Origin: Acanthochromis polyacanthus
Taxonomy: Eukaryota; Chordata; Actinopteri; Pomacentridae
Reading direction: 5' to 3'
Assembly (NCBI RefSeq): GCF_021347895.1
Contig: NC_067113.1
Location: 9,220,038-9,284,037, forward strand
DNA: 64,000 nt
Shown here: piece after piece, positions 60,501-64,000 of the stretch
Numbering within the stretch: the stretch's first letter is position 1
Layout of the letters: each line of letters starts with the position of its first letter
Made by a program: the position numbers and the translations under genes
The notes under the pieces: model-generated
What the model saw: only the letters and a program-made list of their open reading frames with translations
What the model was told of the DNA's origin: nothing
Database searches by the model: none

Positions 60501-61378
60501 TCCAAGTGTAGCGGTTCTCGACCTGGTCTAATGTGGTCTATATGCTGAAAAACAGTAAAAATGTAACTTTATTGCGTTTTCACAAATCGAATAAAGTTTT
60601 CACAAATCAGAGACTATGTTTTTATGAATATTCAGTCTCTGTACAATAGTCGAGTACAGATTTGAGGAGTCTAGGTACAGTGGTTTTCAATCTGGACCTG
60701 GTCTAATAAGGACTGGTTATAAAGCAAAAACGGTGAAATATCCCCTTTAACGTTTTCACAAATAAAATACAAGTTTTACAAATACAATAGCTCTTGTCAG
60801 GCATAGTTAATGTCTTACCCAAATGGTCTAAATGTTTATAAATCAAGAAGTGTCGAAAAAAAACTGATAATCAGTGGATAAACTGTCGCACCGCAGGTTC
60901 ATTTCATTTCCCCTTAAGTACCGAATCGGAAGCTGCTGAATCGGAAGCTAACTTCAGCGTCGCGGATCAGCTCCAGGATGTAGTTCTCCAGATCCTACAC
61001 ACATGATAGCGTCACCGTTTCCCAGCATCAAAAATCTCACTGCTCTTCAGCTGTACTGCACCACGGTTAACTCTTACCGACTCTCTGAGGTAGCCCTGTC
61101 CCGCCACGTCGTACAGACTCAGGCCGATCCGGGTCTGATGCAGCCACACTAGACGTTCATGCAGATGTGAGAGAAGAGAAGAACAGAAACAGATGTTTAC
61201 CACCCAGAGGAGCACACTGACGAAACTAAATATTAAAAATCAGAACAGGCAGAAGAAGAAAGGCGAGTTAGGGTCGGACCTTTCCTCATGACATAGTTAA
61301 AGAACTGCATGATGGAGATTCTGCCATAGGGGTCGCTGTGGAGCAGCTTGGCGTACACTCTGGATGTGAAAGAATTTT
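43205..61378 (-). CDS. ppp2r3c: PP2A regulatory subunit B''-gamma, partial, with an internal exon-pair duplication
   Basis: PPP2R3C (G5PR) is an EF-hand regulatory subunit that targets protein phosphatase 2A (and PP5). The exons in transcript order are 61280-61378, 61078-61148, 60953-60994 (3' border uncertain), 58399-58507, 57526-57581, 57199-57274, 54254-54309, 53926-54001, 52368-52504, 51894-52031, 51606-51665 and 43205-43402. They read LHSDPYGRISIMQFFNYVM, WLHQTRIGLSLYDVAGQGYL, DLENYILE, LIPTLPQLDGLEKSF, KIKIQDILACSFLDDLLE and onward to GFWTYENREVLVASD and the C-terminal DLDDT. The EF-hand loop DKDHNGMLSKEE is intact (52368-52504). Together the exons remain open, giving 371 codons plus stop if all are used. 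The first ~135 residues of the human protein have no counterpart in the window, so the gene is cut at its 5' side or continues beyond it. It is convergent with fam177a1, as in human. Confidence 0.92.
43484..43779. mobile_element. TG-flanked fold-back cassette, copy 2
   Basis: Short GT runs at both edges enclose CTATACTTGTGGGGACCAAA and GGTCCCCACAATGATAG, inverted ends like those of 30871-31260. The interior has GGTTAAGGTTAGGGTTGGG and ATGAATGGGAGTCAATGGTA, both shared with copy 1. Confidence 0.65.
43780..45250. other. ppp2r3c intron upstream of the nested ORF, nothing recognised
   Basis: AT-rich intronic DNA between the fold-back cassette and the 5' leader of the coiled-coil ORF. No coding exon or clear repeat ends. 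Near 45230-45260 GTGTGACATCATG occurs twice in tandem, possibly part of the nested gene's promoter. Confidence 0.4.
45517..46863 (+). CDS. Intronless coiled-coil protein nested antisense in a ppp2r3c intron
   Basis: A 448-codon single-exon ORF. I chose the ATG at 45517 because its context GCTACCATGT is strong; an in-frame ATG at 45418 would add 33 residues that look like translated leader. The N-terminus (MSFRANPRLTITTVIRGLAP) is basic and unstructured. From about residue 45 the protein is a long Glu/Lys/Gln-rich heptad coiled coil broken near residues 120-155 by an acidic stretch (SDDQQDFEAS, NWGDYMDD). It ends in a basic-aromatic tail, KKKRKKRGFWSWLFRKS, that could bind membrane or act as a nuclear signal. 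An AATAAA lies at 47072-47077. A long open frame without introns, opposite to the host gene, suggests a retrogene or a lineage-specific gene. It resembles fish proteins labelled golgin- or trichohyalin-like only through coiled-coil bias. I do not recognise its function. Confidence 0.75.
   Translation: MSFRANPRLTITTVIRGLAPNYRGPNHHHVNPAAPQSSRGASQEENDFLRHHIHNMSLRIQELITEKQQHSSEMLSSKATIKQLQEKEKELQNKLQQKQEQISVLESQLREHKQVKEPAENTMESDDQQDFEASFNNMKTSSMNWGDYMDDVDEMREQLELKDREILKLKNENQSLSAALKAAQNLQREGGKSLEDSKEMQQQKKALDEERKEIEKVKKDLEQKAKDLLKEKVSLLELKAEVQRSMEQLEQKTYELLDLEEKLRLDRIELENQKKAAEIKKELQAERKERERMMKVLEDQNASTSKQKSEVEEQKEEMKETSLKMEEEKTKLEVSEILEQNNPEIQGKIAELETEKKDMGENQRLQDKKKELEQEKAEMEVRYENLQSEKEEPKQQKTETEDGNKELQEDEVKLQEETQDLEVKQQENQQQKKKRKKRGFWSWLFRKS
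46925..47066 (+). repeat. Minisatellite, about 30-bp units
   Basis: Tandem units built on CATCTTCACCTCTCCATCCA and TCCTCCATCT follow the coiled-coil ORF stop codon, within its probable 3' UTR. Confidence 0.75.
47072..47077 (+). terminator. Candidate poly(A) signal of the nested coiled-coil gene
   Basis: AATAAA, 209 bp after the stop codon at 46863, on the same strand. Confidence 0.4.
47088..47455 (+). pseudogene. USP-type deubiquitinase fragment with altered Cys box
   Basis: Two exon-like pieces join in phase. The first is 47088-47170, opening MGHGGNMLVRGNP and ending in a GTAAGC donor. The second starts at 47347 after a CAG acceptor and reads LPNLAQTCYMNATLQALLTL, then TGFVQEVNNQEQLWH and TAG (47453-47455). 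It matches the first catalytic block of ubiquitin-specific proteases of the USP37/26/29 type (LxNLGNTCYMN). The catalytic Cys is kept, but the conserved GN before it is AQ. The stop removes the rest of the domain, and no His box is seen downstream. It is likely a broken paralogue fragment; whether it was ever joined to the preceding coiled-coil ORF is unknown. Confidence 0.7.
47790..48036 (+). repeat. SINE-like dispersed fish repeat
   Basis: Contains GAGTCTGGTTCTGCTCAAGG, CTTGCCACTGTCGCC and an end TTAAACTGAATTGAAA, a pattern repeated many times in teleost genomes. Lies in the ppp2r3c intron. Confidence 0.6.
48040..49378. other. ppp2r3c intronic DNA, nothing recognised
   Basis: No exon, RNA gene or clear element ends seen. 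Short open frames are unremarkable. Confidence 0.45.
49380..49738 (+). repeat. LINE 3'-tail-like repeat
   Basis: Ends TTGCCCCACGGGGACATTAA then TTTCTTGATCTTGATCTTGA, with a short tandem ending typical of fish non-LTR retrotransposon 3' tails. The reverse transcriptase is not present. Confidence 0.5.
51161..51597. mobile_element. TG-flanked fold-back cassette, copy 3
   Basis: About 45 GT units, then an interior with TTGTGAGAACC and, near the other end, ATGTCCTCACTAAGATAGAA, then about 38 GT units. The interior carries GGTTAGGGTTAGGGTAAGG. The right (GT)n runs to within nine bases of the donor of ppp2r3c exon 51606-51665. Confidence 0.6.
52891..53013. repeat. Near-perfect 42-bp inverted repeat (hairpin)
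   Basis: Arm CGACCGATCTCAGTCTCCAG continuing to CAGACTGTG (52891-52932) is repeated in inverse as CACAGTCTGACCAATCACCT through GAGATCGGTTG (52971-53013) with one mismatch; the loop is about 38 nt. It lies in the ppp2r3c intron between exons 52368-52504 and 53926-54001. Confidence 0.85.
53050..53105. repeat. Fragment of a GTTTGACA-ended hAT-like repeat
   Basis: The phrase GGCCCTTTGTGGAATGAGTT followed by TGACATCCCTG resembles the end of the element at 29679-30734. Truncated. Confidence 0.4.
53106..55448. repeat. Direct duplication inside ppp2r3c, copy 1
   Basis: From CTCTAATGAACCAGTATTG to TTTTAAGAAGTGCTC this matches 56513-58144. It carries ppp2r3c exons 53926-54001 and 54254-54309. It is longer than the other copy by an insertion of about 0.5-0.6 kb between roughly 54349 and 54930 that includes a LINE-tail-like segment (TTTATTGGGATCCCCATTAG). 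Confidence 0.9.
54365..54830 (-). repeat. LINE 3'-tail-like insertion
   Basis: Begins with (GATTT)n then ATTGGGATCCCCATTAGCTA and CTTCCTGGGGTCCATACA, a phrase common at fish retroposon 3' ends in antisense. It is absent from the other copy of the duplication, so it arrived after the duplication or was lost from that copy. Confidence 0.5.
55449..56512. other. Unique spacer between the duplicated blocks
   Basis: Intronic in ppp2r3c. Phrases such as GGTCATAACTTTGGAACTAG and TTGTGGGGTCCATACTTTAG suggest old DNA-transposon-like repeat sequence, but I can define no ends. No coding exon seen. Confidence 0.4.
56513..58144. repeat. Direct duplication inside ppp2r3c, copy 2
   Basis: Matches 53106-55448 apart from substitutions, small indels and the missing insertion. 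It carries exons 57199-57274 and 57526-57581, whose encoded residues (Trp, Lys) agree with the recalled human protein, so this copy looks more ancestral in its coding parts. Confidence 0.9.
58508..59030 (+). pseudogene. SAMD3-like protein fragment, three exon-like blocks
   Basis: Blocks at about 58508-58613, 58711-58804 and 58936-59030 are separated by GT/AG introns with matching phases. They read LTDATRRKLVNIIVAHMIDK, then REEYALGIVTVFPSLKDPYS, then EHFYDAASSTGYNSWRLKTI. These match a conserved region of fish proteins annotated as SAMD3-like (sterile alpha motif domain-containing 3-like); the SAM domain itself is absent. The sequence then loses the family pattern and runs into a dispersed repeat at 59063. 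It sits in a ppp2r3c intron on the opposite strand, and its left edge coincides with the acceptor of ppp2r3c exon 58399-58507. Likely a captured or duplicated gene fragment; expression is unknown. Confidence 0.6.
59063..59200 (+). repeat. Dispersed repeat, GTGTTGCCAACTC type
   Basis: Begins GTGTTGCCAACTCTTCAGTA and includes AAGTCGCTAAATGACGTCAT, a phrase common in fish genomes. The start GTGTTGCCAACT also appears at about 52870. Confidence 0.5.
60290..60790. repeat. Diverged tandem repeat, roughly 180-bp period
   Basis: Phrases CTGGTCTAATGTGGTCT, TTCACAAATCAGAGACTATG and CAGTCTCTGTA recur two to three times at a spacing of about 170-190 bp. Satellite-like array in the ppp2r3c intron. Confidence 0.65.
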
Positions 61379-61979
61379 CTGAGGAAAGAAAGAAGGGCAG
61401 ACAAAGTTAACCTTATATAATCATTTATATCATATTTGATCCCATGAGTTTCTGAGACCTCCATCTCATCAACATGATAAATAGTTTCCTTTAAACCTGT
61501 GGTATATAACCTCATACATGTATTCTGCCTCCTTGTGGATCATCGTTCCACTACTGGTAGCTGAAGTCGTATTTTGCCCTTTTCAAAATGGAAAATCTCA
61601 TGATATTGTCGACATGCGTTTTTCAGGAAAAATCGTTGCTCGTTTTCAAGAAGTATAAACCACATCCAAATTGTTACTCAACTTTAAATAAGCATATTCT
61701 GCATGGAAAGAATGCATATTTACTAAAGTAATTCCATTGTTTATATTTCAATTAACGCATGTTAAAATGTCTGTATTACATTTGATGCTCCAGGTTCATA
61801 ACATGCTTTTTCCTGAATCATCATCTAACATTTTTAAATGTAATCTAGATTATACCCTACCAAAAATTACAAAAACCCTTTTGATGACTTATTAATTGAA
61901 TGAAATAATGTCTTCAAATGCATTTGAGTGGTTTTCCAATAAATGCAGCATGGCTAGAAACAGTGAACAGAGGGAAGCA
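61379..61979. other. Upstream flank of the first visible ppp2r3c exon
   Basis: Contains no sequence resembling the missing N-terminal ppp2r3c exons and no clear repeat ends. It joins directly to the duplicated ppp2r3c 3' end at 61980. Confidence 0.45.
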
Positions 61980-63702
61980 AGTTTCTGTGCATCTGCAGTT
62001 TTAAATTTTATTTTAGAAAACTTGAACCCAGAATCAGTTAAATGACACACATACGGACAGTCTTAATTGCTAATGGTAAAAATAACCTCAGGACAGAATT
62101 CTCTCCAAAGGGTACAGGAGGCGTGTTGCAGCCACACCAGAAACAGGAAAATGGATACATATAATGCAACATAAGATGGTTTTAAATATATAAGTAAACA
62201 ATTTATCTCATTATACTGGGAAACCTTTTACATGATAACGTTAAGTCAACATTTTAGCATAAAGCATTTCAGGCTACACTTTGATAAACTGCTATGAAGC
62301 ACTTCATGTTAAAACATAGATCTTAATAACACCGAGAACAGAGAACGATTGATGATACTAGGATAGGTCACATATCCATGGAGCCTCTTTAGCTTATATA
62401 TGAAGAGTTCATTTGCAAAAACAGAAAACTCCATTCTGATACATTTTCAGTAAACTGTTTTTTATTGTTTACTTGAGATAATATCAAACTGAAGTTGAGT
62501 GAATTTGACTCAGTAGAAAAATACATGACAAAATACAGAAAAAATAAATCATTAGTGTTATCTCAAGTAAACAATAAAAAAATAAGTTTTTTGAAAATGT
62601 ATAAAATGGAGTTATCTGTTTTGACAAATAAACTCTTCATATATACTTCAAATGTTCATCTGTTTCTAACATCAAAATCTCACCATGTATCAACCCAAGC
62701 ATGAGTCAGAACTAAATCAAAGTTTAAATACAGAGTCGGCCAAAACAATCACACATCAGGAACAGAAAAACTTGTAAATATCAAATTTGAATAAGTACTT
62801 CTATACATATAGATACGTCCTTCGAAGTTTGGTCAAATTCCGATAACACTGTGTCCTGTTGTACGATGTTCTCCCAACAGAAGGCATTACCTTCATGAAT
62901 GAAGCATTAACAAGTGACGTCTACTACAAAACAGAAACGTCTGGAAGCCGACGGCCTCCACTCTGAGCACCTCTTGTAACGATAGAGGTCAAAGGTAACT
63001 TGTATTAATCTCATGATGTCTGAATAAGTTTGTTATTGAAATATTTATGCAAGTTTTTCTTCTCCTGATGTGTGTAAACATTATTTTTGACAGACTCTGT
63101 ATACCATATTCCTCAGTTTATCCCCATTTCCTCATTCAATCTGAGTTCCACATAATATAAGTTATTACGCTTTAATGTGAAAGATTTCATGTTGTAATCA
63201 TGTTGTATCATGAAATGTGAAAGGTCTCCCAGTATAACAATAGTATATTGTTAGAACCGTGTTACAAGCTGATGAGTTTGTACATCATAACAACAACAGC
63301 CTTTTGTTATCAAGGTAAATGTTTTCCTATGATATGGGAAAACACCTTTTTAATGCATTACAAGATGAAACAGGTGGTTGTTTCTTTTTTGTGTGGTTGC
63401 AATAAACTTAAAGATGGTAAAATGACAGTAACATGTAGGTGAGGTTTTCTTTGCAGGAAAACAACAGGTAAGAACATCAGACAGTATTTACAAAGAGCAC
63501 AATTCCTGACTTTTCTTCTTCCATCTCTGTTATGTGGTTCTTCAGCCCTCATTTATCTCCAGTCAGTCAGCAGGTAAAGAGTTCTGCTGTCCCTCTAAGG
63601 AACAGAGTTGCTGTTGGGAGTCTTTTTCGTATCTCAACCACAAATCCTCAGGTGTCGTCGAGGTCCGCCGTGCTGCTGCTGCTGTCGTTGTCAAACCATG
63701 GT
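61980..63702 (-). repeat. Second copy of the ppp2r3c 3' end
   Basis: Near copy of 41556-43250, beginning at TCTGTGCATCTGCAG. It includes the palindromic MITE (62396-62645) and the last coding bases of ppp2r3c in the same orientation (63655-63702). The homology stops inside the coding sequence, where a fold-back begins. Confidence 0.85.
62396..62645. mobile_element. Palindromic MITE, copy inside the duplicated 3' end
   Basis: Same element as 41960-42207, carried along by the duplication, with a few substitutions and one indel. Confidence 0.6.
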
Positions 63703-64000
63703 GAAACCTAAGACCCCTACAAGATCACACTCCAGGATTTTGGTAACAGTTGCCAGGGCGACACGGTGGCCAGCCCATCTGACTGACCTCAACGGCTTCT
63801 GGAACCTACGAGAACAGAGAAGTTCTGGTGCCAGTGACAACGACAGCAGCAAGCACGGCACCTCGACGACACCTTGAGATTGCTAACAAAAACCGCCAAA
63901 AAACACGAGACCACTAAACAAAAGAAACTGGCCAGCATCCTGATTCGACCTCAAACGAGCTGTCTGGACCGCTAGAGAATAGAGAGTTCTTGGTTGCCAG
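63703..64000 (+). pseudogene. Inverted, error-rich pieces of the last ppp2r3c exon
   Basis: From 63703 the sequence turns round and reads the last ppp2r3c exon on the plus strand (CCATGGTGAAACCTAAGACC, then TTGCCAGGGCGACACGGTGG, then GACAACGACAGCAGCAAGC) with many single-base gains and losses compared with 43205-43402. A further noisy partial copy ends the window (GGCCAGCATCCTGATTCGAC to GTTCTTGGTTGCCAG). The frame is broken repeatedly. The scatter of indels looks like uncorrected long-read sequence at a contig edge more than an evolved pseudogene. Confidence 0.65.

Noticed and set aside
61980..63702. Processed pseudogene of ppp2r3c made by LINE retroposition
   Set aside because: There is no poly(A)/poly(T) tract at the 61,980 edge and no target duplication was seen; a genomic duplication or assembly duplication explains it better.

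Overview
The window looks like teleost fish nuclear DNA, probably percomorph-like. It is intron-rich, full of (CA/GT)n and GATA microsatellites, and crowded with MITE and LINE remnants of types common in fish. All homology calls come from recalled family sequences and reading splice sites by eye; no database search was run.

Layout. (1) 2,281-33,949, minus strand: ttc7b, a scaffold subunit of the plasma-membrane PI4-kinase IIIalpha complex. I traced 21 phase-consistent coding exons (855 codons plus stop) and one extra 252-bp candidate cassette exon. (2) 33,950-35,010: a head-to-head promoter interval carrying a long GATA tract. (3) 35,011-39,850, plus strand: fam177a1, five coding exons, 213 codons, with a decayed LINE in intron 1. 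(4) 43,205-61,378, minus strand: ppp2r3c, the B''-gamma regulatory subunit of PP2A, convergent with fam177a1 as in human. Its 3' two-thirds is present, but the first ~135 codons are not. (5) Inside the last large ppp2r3c intron, on the opposite strand: a 448-codon intronless coiled-coil ORF, followed by a broken USP-type deubiquitinase fragment. (6) Inside another ppp2r3c intron, plus strand: a three-exon SAMD3-like fragment that abuts a ppp2r3c splice acceptor. (7) 61.98-63.70 kb: a near copy of the ppp2r3c 3' end (41.56-43.25 kb), followed by a fold-back and error-rich sequence up to the window edge.

The most interesting observation is a local duplication in ppp2r3c (53.1-55.4 kb versus 56.5-58.1 kb). 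It duplicates a pair of exons with intact splice sites. The pair totals 132 bp and starts and ends in phase 1, so all four exons can be spliced in frame, adding 44 residues. One copy carries a Trp to Cys change at a position that is Trp in the human protein. Other leads are the symmetric Ser/Pro-rich cassette exon in ttc7b downstream of a (CA)n-flanked donor, the nested coiled-coil gene, and a three-layer nested transposon with readable target-site duplications.

The three main genes do not form one pathway. ttc7b acts in PI4P synthesis at the plasma membrane, fam177a1 in Golgi/endomembrane biology and ppp2r3c in phosphatase targeting. The fam177a1-ppp2r3c pair is a conserved vertebrate neighbourhood.
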